Shown here: positions 1 to 8,133 of the stretch, piece after piece
How the letters are laid out: every line of letters begins with the position of its first letter
How positions within the stretch are numbered: position 1 is the first letter of the stretch
NCBI GenBank assembly: GCA_003023725.1
Contig: PXYT01000037.1
Location: 1 to 38,897 of the forward strand
Reading direction: 5' to 3'
Length of the DNA stretch: 38,897 bases
Origin: Sulfobacillus benefaciens
Lineage (GTDB): Bacteria > Bacillota > Sulfobacillia > Sulfobacillales > Sulfobacillaceae
Translations under genes and position numbers: made by a program
The notes under the pieces: model-generated
Seen by the model: the letters and a program-made list of their open reading frames with translations, nothing else
What the model was told of the DNA's origin: nothing
Databases searched by the model: none

Positions 1-96
1 GTCGGTCTCTCCGTGGTGGCAGCGATTCTGTCCGCTTTTCGGATCGCTTCGCAGGAAAGCACATCAAAAATGGAGAAAATGCCCATGGAGTGGTAA
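1..96 (+). CDS. C-terminal tail of a membrane protein (partial)
   Basis: An open frame runs from the first base to a TAA at 94-96 and gives 31 residues. It begins with a hydrophobic stretch (VGLSVVAAILSAFR) and ends in a short charged, Met-rich tail. That is what the last transmembrane helix and cytoplasmic tail of a transporter, such as an MFS permease, look like, but the piece is too short to name a family. A good terminator lies about 60 bases downstream and supports this as a real gene end. The start lies outside the window. Confidence 0.55.
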   Translation, partial: VGLSVVAAILSAFRIASQESTSKMEKMPMEW

Positions 97-157
97 CATG
101 TTCCGGTGAACCACTTCCGGGGATTCCCTCTCGCGTCAGAAGGCCGGGGAAGAGGGG

Positions 158-190
158 GTGGTGTTCCGACACGGAGCACCACTTTTTTCT
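158..190 (+). terminator. Rho-independent terminator
   Basis: The arms GTGGTGTTCCG (158-168) and CGGAGCACCAC (172-182) pair over 11 bp with one G-U wobble, enclose a 3-base ACA loop and are followed at once by six T. It points rightward and ends transcription of the partial gene at 1-96. Confidence 0.85.
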
Positions 191-290
191 TTGCCAGCTC
201 GGGGAGATGGGCCGGTCGGATGGAGAGAGGTTTTGCGGAAGGTAGACATCTGGTCCCCGGCATTGGGCCCCGTTGGATTTCCTACAGAAC

Positions 291-845
291 TTATGAATTG
301 CGGGCCGCCTTCCAGTCGTTGTACAATAGCCCATAAACGATGTGATCCACAAAGTGGTCGTAGAGCCATTCCGCCTGACGTCTGTGCCCTTCTTTTTGAA
401 ATCCCAGGCGTTCGGCAATGGCCTGGCTTTTGCGGTTGTCTGCGGCGACCTGGATTTCCACCCGGTTCAAATCATATTCTTCGAATAGAATCGTTATGAG
501 AGCACGGCAGGACTGCGTCATAATTCCGCGGCCTTGAAATGGTGTTCCCAGCCAATATCCCAGGCTGGTGAAGCGGTCGCTCCAATTGAGATCATGCATT
601 CCCAAAACTCCAGCTAACTCGCCCCGGTACCAAATTCCTAGCTGAGAGCCATTGTTTGAAGCGAATTGGTTAAGTCCGGCTCGTATAAAATTTTCGGTAT
701 CTTGCACCGTAGACGTGCCGTCAACCCAGGGAAGCCATTCCCGGAGTTGTTGCCGGGATATGTTGATTAACGCAAGTAAGGGATAAGCGTCGCGAATTTC
801 CAAGATGCGCAGAAAGATGTCCTGCGTCACAGCATGTCTAAACAC
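291..845 (-). CDS. GNAT N-acetyltransferase, RimJ/RimL type
   Basis: The 184-residue protein has the layout of the RimJ/RimL/YdaF branch of GNAT acetyltransferases, which move acetyl from acetyl-CoA to an amino group, often the N-terminus of a ribosomal protein. Seen directly are the acetyl-CoA loop GRGIMT, a preceding strand (TSLGYWLG) and the C-terminal ADNRKSQAIAERLGF segment, where the Asn and the second helix close the CoA site. Length is usual for the family. The start is GTG at 845: AAGGAGG lies 8 bases upstream. It stands alone and faces the terminator at 158-190. A perfect inverted repeat lies just upstream of its ribosome site. The substrate cannot be read from sequence. Confidence 0.88.
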   Translation of the reverse strand: MFRHAVTQDIFLRILEIRDAYPLLALINISRQQLREWLPWVDGTSTVQDTENFIRAGLNQFASNNGSQLGIWYRGELAGVLGMHDLNWSDRFTSLGYWLGTPFQGRGIMTQSCRALITILFEEYDLNRVEIQVAADNRKSQAIAERLGFQKEGHRRQAEWLYDHFVDHIVYGLLYNDWKAARNS

Positions 846-876
846 ACCTGATTCCTCCTTGACATGTTCTCGCGTC

Positions 877-900
877 TAAAGAAGAGAGAATACTTCTTTA
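877..900. repeat. 8-bp perfect inverted repeat upstream of the acetyltransferase gene
   Basis: TAAAGAAG (877-884) and CTTCTTTA (893-900) are exact reverse complements with an 8-base spacer. They lie about 30 bases upstream of the GTG start of the acetyltransferase gene. It could be an operator or a leader hairpin. No -10/-35 pair was convincing around it. Confidence 0.4.
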
Positions 901-979
901 TCTCAGAAAAGACCTGGTCGGATGAAGGAGCGTTCTACACAAGGCATGGCGGCTGTCCTCACTTTGTTTGTCCCTTCAA

Positions 980-1700
980 TCATGACAGTTGACAGCATTG
1001 TTCGAAACGCCGCCAAACTATTGGCCAGATTTCCCCGCTGGATATTGTAATGGACAGGGGCGCGTGGGGGAAGACTTCGAAAATCTCCGTTCCAGTGACG
1101 GGATTGCTGAACTGGTCGAATGGTACTGCCGTAACCTGGTACGACGTATCCGGGTTTATTCCCCTTACCGAATCCTCGTGGGACGAATCTGTTATGGGTA
1201 TTAGCCGGGTTCCTGATGAGGAACCCAGGGATGTTATATCGGGCCCTTTGAACACCGGGACCGGAACCGGCCGGAGCACGAGAAGACAGCTATGCCCTGG
1301 ATGAAACGTCAAAACGGCAGCGGATGTTCTCCCACCTTCACGTAGGTGCATTGCCTGCCGTGTTGTAGAGGTCCTTGTTCAGAACCGGCCCCGGGAAGGA
1401 CCGGGGGGCCGCGGCCGATGGAGAGAACTGCAGAACAATAGGGTGAGAGGATTGCATCGTCAGCATAGGTGGTCTGTAGTGGTGTGCCACAGGCGTTGAC
1501 TGGTTTGAGGGTTACAGGAATTAATGTATAGAGAGGACAGGACGAAACATGGGACACCGACAAGACGTGTAAAGAGGAAATGCGCTGGCCGGTGGCTATG
1601 AATAGCCCGTAGCCAATCCGGGTGGTTTTGCTGGGGATTGTCACGTACAAGTTCACCGCTTGCGATTTGAAAGATGACGGATCTGGAGAGTCCCTGTCTT
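980..1700 (-). other. Possible decayed remnant of a surface protein with Ig-like repeats
   Basis: Two leftward open frames cover this stretch (980-1351 and 1309-1656) but neither has a ribosome site. The first contains TSYQVTAVPFDQFSNPVTG, resembling the YDQYGNPV segment of bacterial Ig-like (Big) domains. The second contains VTLKPVNACGTPLQTTYADD, which resembles the start of another such repeat. The frames do not join into one protein. The reading is a fragment of a secreted repeat protein that has lost its reading frame; chance similarity is possible. A perfect 8-bp hairpin (GGGTTCCT, loop GATG, AGGAACCC) sits at 1207-1226 without a T tract. Confidence 0.25.
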
Positions 1701-2389
1701 TCCGATGGCGTCATGTCCCTGAATGCTGAATAAGCTTGCCAAGTTTAGTTTCCGCTCTTTAAGTACCATCGCTGATGGAATCAGAGAGTTCCGCAACTGA
1801 AAACGCCGCGGAAGCATACACAGAAACCGTAACGGGTTCCGAACACGTATTCACACGGTTTCCGGCGGCATTTTTAGCACGATCGCGGGGAAAGACAGTA
1901 CCGATATGCCTTTAACGCTGTTGTCTCATTGAATCGTTGAGCCAGCATTGGGCGTGGGTCGATCGGAGGCGGGAACCGTTCCTCTGTATATTAGTCACTT
2001 CGCCGCACTTCGCGATAAATCCTTTGATGACCAAGAATTTTGGCACCTGGGTCGCAATCGAAGGGCGGGATTAACGGACCCTTTCACAGGGGTTCGATGC
2101 CAGCCCGTTTTTCGGATTATGCCGCTACCCCGGGTAAATAACAATCCAAATGAGGAGTCCCCGTTTCCTTGGGCCTCAGCGCTCCTAAATGGACAATGAG
2201 GCCGTTTCCCCGGGAACCTTACGGCATAACAGCGGATTACGGGTGCTGCTTGGTTTTTGTGTGTGCATAAATGAAATTTTTGAAGATTTCCTGAACGTGG
2301 TCAGCGGTCACTCGCCGGACCGGACAAATTGCGGGTCAGTTCCGTCTGCCACTGGTCTTACAAATTCTTGCGGGTGCGGAGCTCTCGAG
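1701..2389. other. No recognisable gene
   Basis: Short open frames occur on both strands but none has a plausible ribosome site or a product I recognise. A loose inverted repeat (GAAACCGT at about 1823 and ACGGTTTC at about 1855) is visible. With the broken gene to its right, this looks like non-coding or degraded sequence. Confidence 0.35.
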
Positions 2390-2705
2390 ATTAAGCACGA
2401 CAACAGCCGCGCCAATTTCAACGATTAACGGATCGGGCACACCCATGACGTAGGCTTGTTGACCCGAGGACGCCGAGCCAGGATATCTTCCGCTTTCTTC
2501 GGTACAACATTTTCTCCGGATAATCTAAACAGATTCTTGCGGCGTTCCAAAAATTCAACATACCTGCATTCTTCAATGCGCCCCTGGCCCCCGCTGCGAA
2601 ACCATCCGTCGTTGTCAAAGGACTATGCGGTTTCATCAGATTTTCGGTAGTAACCCCTGCTGACCATGTTGCCCCGGGCAGCCGGTTCGCCGATGCTACC
2701 GTCAT
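2390..2705 (-). pseudogene. Remnant of an AMP-forming acyl-CoA synthetase (C-terminal part)
   Basis: Reading leftward from about 2700 gives a run typical of the AMP-binding (acyl-CoA ligase) family: a GSIGEP segment, NMVSRGYYRKSDETA, then GWFRSGGQGRIEE, YVEFLERRKN and SGENVVPKKAEDIL, matching the family motifs GWFxTGD, DRxKD and GENVxPxExE. Two lesions are seen. An in-frame TAG at 2623-2625 interrupts it, and near 2465 the frame shifts, after which another frame continues with YVMGVPDPLIVEIGAAVVVL. The N-terminal adenylation core is missing upstream and the catalytic C-terminal Lys region is not recognisable. It lies directly downstream of the two-adaptor export operon. Confidence 0.8.
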
Positions 2706-2783
2706 TCTAGGCGCACCCCGTTTGTGCCGGCTCCAATCGACAACGTAAGGCAGCGGCTTGGGTCGTCTTGGCTCAAATCGCTT

Positions 2784-3755
2784 CTAAAAGGTAAATATTT
2801 GCACCGTCACCGGCTGTTGAGTGGCAGGAAGTGGTGCGTTCACGGTTGCGTTGCCGGTTAGTCCTTTGATGACAATTGCGTTATGGGTGCCGACGAGTCC
2901 CAGCGTTACCGAAATTTTGTGCCCGTTCTCTACAACATAGTCGCTTCCAGAAGACGTAGTGTGAATAGCGGCAATGGGCACGGTGAACCCCTTAGCCATG
3001 GCTACCGGCACAAAAACTTGAACCGACATTCCCAAAAAGGGCGTGGGTGCACCCTTCGGAATTTCCAGTGACAGCGTGACGGGATAAGTTACCGCCGAGC
3101 CCGTGGTGACAGGGTTTTGGCTGATTGCTTGCACCTGACCGGAATAGGTGTACCCTGGTTCTCCCGGTATGATAAAGGTTGCGGGTTGTCCAGCCGTAAA
3201 CCAATGCTCGTCCAATTCGCTGACAGAGGCTGTCACATTGACGTCATGGGTATTGGCAAGGGTGATAGACAAAGAAGAGCTTGAGGACGATACAACACTT
3301 TGACCTCCGGCAGGTGCACGCGCCGAAAAGGTGGAGCTGCTGATTCCTGCGAATTGGCCGGTTTCTGGTGACGCCGTGGCGGATGAGGCGGATGACGATA
3401 AGGAGGGAACAACATTTCCCGCGGTCAGATTCAGTTGAACCACTTTACCGGAAAAGGGTGCCGTGAGCGCAATACCGTTGGCCATGGTCGCCAATGTCTG
3501 TCCACTAGTCACGGATTGACCTACACTGACAGCAACCGAAGAGACCGTGGTTTGCCGTCCGCTATAGGAAACAGAGGCTTCGCTGGTACTCGTGATGACT
3601 CCCGCCAGAGGTTCGGTTCGGATAACGGTGCCCGGAGTCACTCTGATTGTGTGGACTGCAGTGGCCGCCTCCACCGGACTCCGGTGAAGGCCGATCGAGA
3701 CGAAGCCCAGCAGTCCGGCCGTCAAGAGACTGATCGTCAATGCTTTGTTGTTCAT
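2784..3755 (-). CDS. Secreted efflux adaptor (HlyD/MFP-type), second adaptor of the operon
   Basis: The 323-residue protein starts with a signal peptide or N-terminal anchor (hydrophobic core TISLLTAGLLGFVSIGL) followed by a small-residue stretch. The rest has the biotinyl-lipoyl-like pattern of membrane-fusion adaptors: a short half-motif around SVAVSVGQSVTSGQTLATM, then LTAPFSGKVVQLNLTAGNVV, which is the paired lipoyl half. A Ser/Ala-rich linker and a beta-barrel part (PGEPGYTYSGQVQAIS) follow. There is almost no coiled-coil hairpin, so it is shorter than Gram-negative MacA. Start ATG 3755 has AGGAGAAGGAAG just upstream. It is last in the operon, 10 bases after the permease gene. Its role with the MacB-like permease is inferred; the partner substrate is unknown. 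Confidence 0.8.
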   Translation of the reverse strand: MNNKALTISLLTAGLLGFVSIGLHRSPVEAATAVHTIRVTPGTVIRTEPLAGVITSTSEASVSYSGRQTTVSSVAVSVGQSVTSGQTLATMANGIALTAPFSGKVVQLNLTAGNVVPSLSSSASSATASPETGQFAGISSSTFSARAPAGGQSVVSSSSSSLSITLANTHDVNVTASVSELDEHWFTAGQPATFIIPGEPGYTYSGQVQAISQNPVTTGSAVTYPVTLSLEIPKGAPTPFLGMSVQVFVPVAMAKGFTVPIAAIHTTSSGSDYVVENGHKISVTLGLVGTHNAIVIKGLTGNATVNAPLPATQQPVTVQIFTF

Positions 3756-3765
3756 CTTCCTTCTC

Positions 3766-4974
3766 CTATTCTACTCGCAGGGCATCGACCGGATGCAAAG
3801 ACGCTGCCCGACTGGCAGGCCAGAGTCCAAATACCAAGCCAACTGTCAGGGAAAACCCGAAGGCAAGCAACGCGGTGGAAGCAGAAAAAGTCGTTGTTGC
3901 GCCCAGAACCCCGCCTAGCACATCGGAAATGACGGTTCCCAGCACAATGCCGATGAGGCCGCCCAATCCTGCCAAAGTGAGCGACTCAACCAGGAACTGC
4001 AGAAGAATAGCACCGTGGGACGCACCAATCGCTTTTCGAATTCCGATTTCCCGGGTTCTTTCGGTGACCGACACCAGCATAATGTTCATGATCCCGATAC
4101 CGCCAACAATGAGGGAGATCCCGGCAATTCCGCCTAAAACGTCTTGCATGGTTGTAGTGATGGAACTTAATGTGGATAGAATTTGGGACTGGGTGGTGAC
4201 GCTAAAGTTGTTGGCGCTGCCCAGCCAGGTCAACAGTTTTAAGTTGAGCCGATTGGTCAATGCCGTGACGTTGGCATTGCCTTTGGCCGACAAATAAATG
4301 TTGCTAATGTTAGTTTGACCCAGCACACTTTGGGCCACGGTCCAAGGGATAGCCACGAAGTCATCCGAACTCTGGCCGAACAGCGACCCTTTAGGAGCTA
4401 GTACACCCACCACCTTAAAGGGAATGCCGTTTATGGTCATGACGTTGTTTACTGGATTTGCGGCCCCAAATAAATTGGTCGCTTCTTGGGAACCCAGAAC
4501 GGCAACGTTGGCATCACTGGAAATGTCGAGGGGACTCAGAAAGCGTCCTTCAGCCAATTGATAGTTCATGATATGCTGGTACGCGGCGTTGGTTCCCACT
4601 AAACCGACAGAACTGGTGGTATCGCCCACCGCAAAGGTTGCAGACCCTGCCACGATAGGTGCCACGCGGGCGATGCCGGGAACCCTTCCCAACGAGAGAG
4701 CTTCTTGGGCTGTCAGCTGGCCCGGAGGCAAGAGCGGGGTTGTAGCCGTGGAGGACGAGGATAAGGGGGAGCCCTGAGTAGTGGTGCTGACAGTGATGAG
4801 ATTGGAGCCCAAGCCCTCAATTTTGGAAGAAATCGACTGAGTGGCTCCTCGTGCCAAACTGATCAAGGCGATGACCGCGGCCACCCCGATGATGACACCA
4901 AGCATGGTGAGCAAGGAGCGGAGTTTTTGAGCCCATATTGCGCTCATGGACACTTTTAGCGTCTGGCTAAACAT
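3766..4974 (-). CDS. MacB/FtsX-type ABC transporter permease
   Basis: The 402-residue protein has the MacB-type order: N-terminal transmembrane helix (LLTMLGVIIGVAAVIALISL) after an amphipathic start, a large extracytoplasmic domain (about residues 50-270), then three C-terminal helices. The FtsX signature is clear in GGIGIMNIMLVSVTERTREIGIRKAIGA and the end reads LWPASRAASLHPVDALRVE, as in LolC/MacB permeases. Such permeases use ATP-driven mechanotransmission to push or extract substrates such as peptides, lipids or antibiotics at the membrane face. ATG 4974 has GGAGG upstream and overlaps the end of the ATPase gene by 8 bases, so the two are translationally coupled. Confidence 0.92.
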   Translation of the reverse strand: MFSQTLKVSMSAIWAQKLRSLLTMLGVIIGVAAVIALISLARGATQSISSKIEGLGSNLITVSTTTQGSPLSSSSTATTPLLPPGQLTAQEALSLGRVPGIARVAPIVAGSATFAVGDTTSSVGLVGTNAAYQHIMNYQLAEGRFLSPLDISSDANVAVLGSQEATNLFGAANPVNNVMTINGIPFKVVGVLAPKGSLFGQSSDDFVAIPWTVAQSVLGQTNISNIYLSAKGNANVTALTNRLNLKLLTWLGSANNFSVTTQSQILSTLSSITTTMQDVLGGIAGISLIVGGIGIMNIMLVSVTERTREIGIRKAIGASHGAILLQFLVESLTLAGLGGLIGIVLGTVISDVLGGVLGATTTFSASTALLAFGFSLTVGLVFGLWPASRAASLHPVDALRVE

Positions 4975-5656
4975 GAGTCACCTCCTGACTCGATACAATA
5001 GTGCCGTCGAGAATCTGGATAATGCGATTGGCATGATGGGCAATTTGGGCATCATGGGTAATCACGACCACGGTTTGCCCGGAGTCGTGAAGTCGGGTAA
5101 AGATACTCAGCACTTCTTGTCCAGCGTGGCTGTCGAGATTTCCCGTCGGCTCGTCGGCCAAAAGTAGCGGAGGGTTGGATACAATAGCCCGGGCTATGGC
5201 CACTCGCTGCTGCTGACCGCCGGATAACTGACTGGGACGGTGGTGCAGCCGATCACCTAGACCGACGAGAGTCAATGCCTCTTTGGCCCGCTCTCGTTGT
5301 ATGCGCGGTGGCGTGCCCTGATAAAGCAGGGGCAAGGCCACATTTTCCAAAGCATTCAAAGCCGTCAGCAAATTGAAACTTTGAAAGACAAATCCAATTT
5401 GCTGACGGCGAATCGTGGCCAGTTTGGATTCCTGAAACCGGCTAATATCTTTTCCGGCAAGAAAATAATGACCCGAAGTCGGAACATCAAGGCAACCCAG
5501 AATGTGCATTAGAGTGGATTTTCCCGAACCCGACGGGCCCATGATAGCCACATAGTCGCCTTGGTCAATGCTCAAAGAGATACCTCTGAGTACCTCCAGG
5601 TAGTCGCCACCCATTTTGTACGATTTTCTTATTTGTTCCATCTCTATCAACGCCAT
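4967..5656 (-). CDS. ABC transporter ATP-binding protein, LolD/MacB type
   Basis: The ATPase (229 residues) powers the MacB-like permease encoded just downstream. Walker A is GPSGSGKST at residues 40-48, the Q-loop is in FVFQSFNLL, the signature LSGGQQQRVAIARA starts at 144, Walker B LLLADEP is at 164-170 and the H-loop His is in VVITHD. This is the standard MacB/LolD/FtsE layout. An upstream ATG in the same frame would extend it back into the adaptor gene. The start chosen is ATG 5656, because GGAGG lies 14-18 bases upstream inside the end of the adaptor gene and the protein then begins as its relatives do (MALIEMEQIRKSYKMG). Only four bases separate it from the upstream stop. Confidence 0.93.
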   Translation of the reverse strand: MALIEMEQIRKSYKMGGDYLEVLRGISLSIDQGDYVAIMGPSGSGKSTLMHILGCLDVPTSGHYFLAGKDISRFQESKLATIRRQQIGFVFQSFNLLTALNALENVALPLLYQGTPPRIQRERAKEALTLVGLGDRLHHRPSQLSGGQQQRVAIARAIVSNPPLLLADEPTGNLDSHAGQEVLSIFTRLHDSGQTVVVITHDAQIAHHANRIIQILDGTIVSSQEVTHV

Positions 5657-5660
5657 GACG

Positions 5661-6725
5661 TTACTGCCCTCCTCCAAATCCGCCGCCAAAGCCGCCGCCG
5701 AAATGGCCGGCAGTTGGGGTTGTTGTGGCCGAGGGATTGGGTATGAGTACGGTTTGTCCAGCGCTGATACCACTGGTGATTTGAGTTGCCGAGAGATTCA
5801 TGAGACCGGTTTTCACAGGCACTTCAACGGGAATGGTGGATGCGAGAGACGTCCCGAATTTGGCGGTGCCACTACCGCCAAAGAGTCTGCCGAACAATCC
5901 CCCGGTGTGGGCACTGCCGGCTGCGCCAGTGCCCACACCACTGAATCCGTTGCCCCCGAATCGCGCTGGGGAACCGGCGAGCCGCTTTGTCAAACCGGGT
6001 CCGGGCTCCAGCACATAAAATTTACCGTTGAGAGTGACTAATGCAGAGGTAGGCACGTAGACAGCGTTGTTTACGGTACCCGTATTAATGTCGGCAGTGA
6101 TACTCATGCCAACCAAAATGTGGGAAGGAGAAGAAATTTTAATGGTGGCAGGATATTCCACCACCCCGGAGCTGTTGGCGGTGCCTTGCTCTCCCACTTC
6201 GGTTACGGTGCCGGAAAATGTTTGTCCCACAAGAGCGGGCAGAGTTAATGTGACTGTCTGGCCATCTGCAACTTCCCGAACAAATTGTTCCGGCACTTCT
6301 ACGTTGGCAAAGAGCGTGGACGTGTCGGCAACGGTGGCCAACGTCTCGCCGGCCGTCACGTAACTTCCGGCTGCGACCGGTAGACTAATAACGGTACCTG
6401 TAATGGGACTGGTTAGGGTTTGCCCATTGGACAGCGTCGCCAGGGTTGCTCCAGCGGCTACAGTCTGGTTCAATTTAACCGAGAGAGTTGAAATCGTGTC
6501 GGAGGAGGGACTTTGAACCACCGCGAGGGCATTGGGGGCTACCGAACCGATGGCAGAAACCTGCCCATTAAAGGTTCCTTGTGCCGCCTGGCTGGTTAAA
6601 TAGGCTGCGGTTGTTGTTGTGCCGGGCGCAGCCACGGAGTGACGGTCTCGCAGAACAAAATAGCCAGCCCCGAGCACAATGACGATGATGACGACAATGC
6701 CGAGGGTCTTGATCCATGTTTTCAT
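5661..6725 (-). CDS. Membrane-anchored efflux adaptor (HlyD/MFP-type), first adaptor of the operon
   Basis: The 354-residue adaptor has an N-terminal transmembrane anchor (LGIVVIIVIVLGAGYFVL). Paired lipoyl halves follow: VKLNQTVAAGATLATLSNGQ, then LTSPITGTVISLPVAAG. A beta-barrel segment comes next (VEVPEQFVREVADGQTVTL) and then the YPATIKI/LVGMSITADI barrel typical of HlyD/RND adaptors. An unusual Gly-rich insertion lies near residues 255-290, and the C-terminus is a Gly-Phe repeat ending GGGFGGGFGGGQ. The start is ATG 6725 with AAGGAGA 7 bases upstream; an ATG eight codons earlier lacks such a site. It is the first gene of the leftward operon, and the upstream region holds a promoter and palindrome shared with the divergent MarR gene. 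Confidence 0.87.
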   Translation of the reverse strand: MKTWIKTLGIVVIIVIVLGAGYFVLRDRHSVAAPGTTTTAAYLTSQAAQGTFNGQVSAIGSVAPNALAVVQSPSSDTISTLSVKLNQTVAAGATLATLSNGQTLTSPITGTVISLPVAAGSYVTAGETLATVADTSTLFANVEVPEQFVREVADGQTVTLTLPALVGQTFSGTVTEVGEQGTANSSGVVEYPATIKISSPSHILVGMSITADINTGTVNNAVYVPTSALVTLNGKFYVLEPGPGLTKRLAGSPARFGGNGFSGVGTGAAGSAHTGGLFGRLFGGSGTAKFGTSLASTIPVEVPVKTGLMNLSATQITSGISAGQTVLIPNPSATTTPTAGHFGGGFGGGFGGGQ

Positions 6726-6809
6726 CGATACGTCTCCTTGAAAAACCATATGGTGCTAGTGGTAAACCTGGACTCGGCACATTTTGGGGAAACAACAGGA
6801 TTATAATGT

Positions 6810-6839
6810 ATTATAGGAGTAATAAGTTTAGTTTGTAAA
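6810..6839 (-). promoter_or_regulatory. Promoter of the two-adaptor export operon
   Basis: On the leftward strand TTTACA (6839-6834) and TATAAT (6815-6810) are separated by 18 bases. The -35 box lies inside the palindrome at 6827-6844, so a bound repressor would block it. A second TATAAT-like box lies slightly downstream (6805-6800). Confidence 0.6.
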
Positions 6840-6844
6840 CTAAA
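6827..6844. promoter_or_regulatory. Palindromic operator, probably for the adjacent MarR protein
   Basis: TTTAGTTTGTAAACTAAA is an 8-bp perfect inverted repeat with a 2-base centre, a size and symmetry usual for MarR-family operators. It overlaps the -35 box of the leftward export operon and lies 40 bases before the GTG start of the MarR gene at 6884, so one protein could control both directions. Binding is inferred. Confidence 0.6.
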
Positions 6845-6883
6845 GTTTGTCTGAAATGTCTTTATCGAAAGGATGCGGACGGT

Positions 6884-7330
6884 GTGGATCGAGAAGAATT
6901 GGCGGTCGAATTACAAAAATTAATCCGGGAGATTCAGCGCGGATTTCGTCCACATCCCAAGACATTGACCCTTCGCCCCGGTGAAATGCGGGCCTTATGG
7001 ATTGTCGCACGGCATGGGCCGTTGCGGAAATCGGACTTAGCGGATATCTTGGGTATTTCGAAACCCTTGGTATCTTCTTTGGCCCGCACCCTGGAAAATC
7101 TGGGGCTGATAACCCAAAGCGTTCCGGAACGCGATCACAGACGTCGCGTCATTGCGCTTTCGGAGAAGGGTCAACATGTCCTCGACGAAATGAGAGCTCT
7201 CCGTCAGGAACGCATGACGGCTTTATTCGAACGGCTGACTGAAGAAGAACAGGAAATGCTGTATCATCTCTTGCAGAAATTGCGGGAGCCGGGCGAAGAG
7301 GAAGCGGAACCGCGGCAGCGAATGCGCTAA
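6884..7330 (+). CDS. MarR-family transcriptional regulator (export operon)
   Basis: The 148-residue protein has the MarR winged-helix layout. Helices around MRALWIVARHGPLRKSDLADILG lead to the recognition segment (SKPLVSSLARTLENLGLI) and then the wing with the classic DHRRRVIALSEKG motif. A C-terminal dimerisation helix ends in an acidic/basic tail. It starts with GTG at 6884; AAAGGA lies about 10 bases upstream. It is divergent from the adaptor/ATPase/permease/adaptor operon and separated from it by a palindrome that overlaps that operon's -35 box. The simplest reading is a repressor released by a compound that the exporter removes. The ligand is unknown. Confidence 0.9.
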   Translation: MDREELAVELQKLIREIQRGFRPHPKTLTLRPGEMRALWIVARHGPLRKSDLADILGISKPLVSSLARTLENLGLITQSVPERDHRRRVIALSEKGQHVLDEMRALRQERMTALFERLTEEEQEMLYHLLQKLREPGEEEAEPRQRMR

Positions 7331-7459
7331 AGTATTCACAATATGTCGTTGAACCTTACGAAGATACCATTATGGGTCGGTTTCTTTGATTTGTGGATAT
7401 GGGTATTTTGGTTCTTCGTGCGGTCAAAATTCACTACCGCATGGCATTGGGTGATTGGC

Positions 7460-7948
7460 CTACTTCTGAGGAAGAGCAGGGTTCGGCAGATCGGAGTTGG
7501 CTGAACCGGTTTCCCGCTCTTCGAAGGCCATGGCATTTAATTCGTGGAGAATTCTCAAGAGCTGGGCTTGATCTCCCGCAGGCAGTTTGGAAAGCCACGA
7601 CCCCAGCACTGCCAGGCGCTGAGCACGCACCTTTTCGGCCAAATTTTTGCCCTTAAGAGACAAGGTCACGACGTGCCGCCGTTGATCGGAAGTTGCTGCC
7701 TTTCGCACCACCAAATTCAGATCCGTCAGTCGCTGAACAATGCGCGATATGGCTGAACGTCCAACGCGCAGCGCATCTGCCAACTCGGTCATGGTTACGG
7801 GGGCGTTGCGGGACAGCATCATCAGTGTTTGCGTTTCCGCTCTGCTGATGGAGAGATTTTGGGTGATTGTCCGGTAATGCTTTCGCTGATTGCGAAACAA
7901 TTCGTCAATCGCCATGACCAGTTCATCGGTTATGTCCATGCTTGCCAT
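7460..7948 (-). CDS. MarR-family transcriptional regulator (ABC half-exporter)
   Basis: A 162-residue MarR protein. Helical segment RAETQTLMMLSRNAPVTMTE leads into the recognition helix (VGRSAISRIVQRLTDLNLVV) and the wing SDQRRHVVTLSLKG. The ATG at 7948 is preferred: GGAG lies about 10 bases upstream, and an ATG 12 codons earlier has nothing comparable. It is convergent with the MarR gene at 6884-7330 and divergent from the ABC half-exporter gene, so each of the two regulators flanks its own exporter. The 100 bases between it and the leader of the exporter hold AT-rich inverted repeats. Regulation of the exporter by this protein is inferred from position. Confidence 0.9.
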   Translation of the reverse strand: MASMDITDELVMAIDELFRNQRKHYRTITQNLSISRAETQTLMMLSRNAPVTMTELADALRVGRSAISRIVQRLTDLNLVVRKAATSDQRRHVVTLSLKGKNLAEKVRAQRLAVLGSWLSKLPAGDQAQLLRILHELNAMAFEERETGSANSDLPNPALPQK

Positions 7949-8097
7949 CGTTTCCACTCCAATATCCGAATTTCTCTCATTCATTGTATCGGAAATTCGT
8001 TCTCTTTAACGCAGTTCACCTCGGGTGGACTGGTCCAATGCGGTCGTGACCAACCATCAACCGACGAGCCCGAAACACTTTGAAAGGACTCGCTTTC

Positions 8098-8133
8098 ATT
8101 TACTTTACTTCACAATGTAAATTAGTTAAAGTA
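8098..8133. promoter_or_regulatory. AT-rich inverted repeats between MarR and exporter genes
   Basis: TACTTTA (8101-8107) and TAAAGTA (8127-8133) are exact reverse complements. Nested within them are TTTAC (8104-8108) and GTAAA (8117-8121). A weak rightward promoter (TTTACT, 17 bases, TAAAGT at 8127-8132) can be drawn through the same bases. The arrangement suits a MarR operator, but the promoter match is poor. Confidence 0.4.

Noticed and set aside
2091-2098. GGTTCGAT resembles a tRNA T-loop
   Set aside because: Flanking bases do not pair as a T-stem and no acceptor stem or anticodon arm can be drawn.
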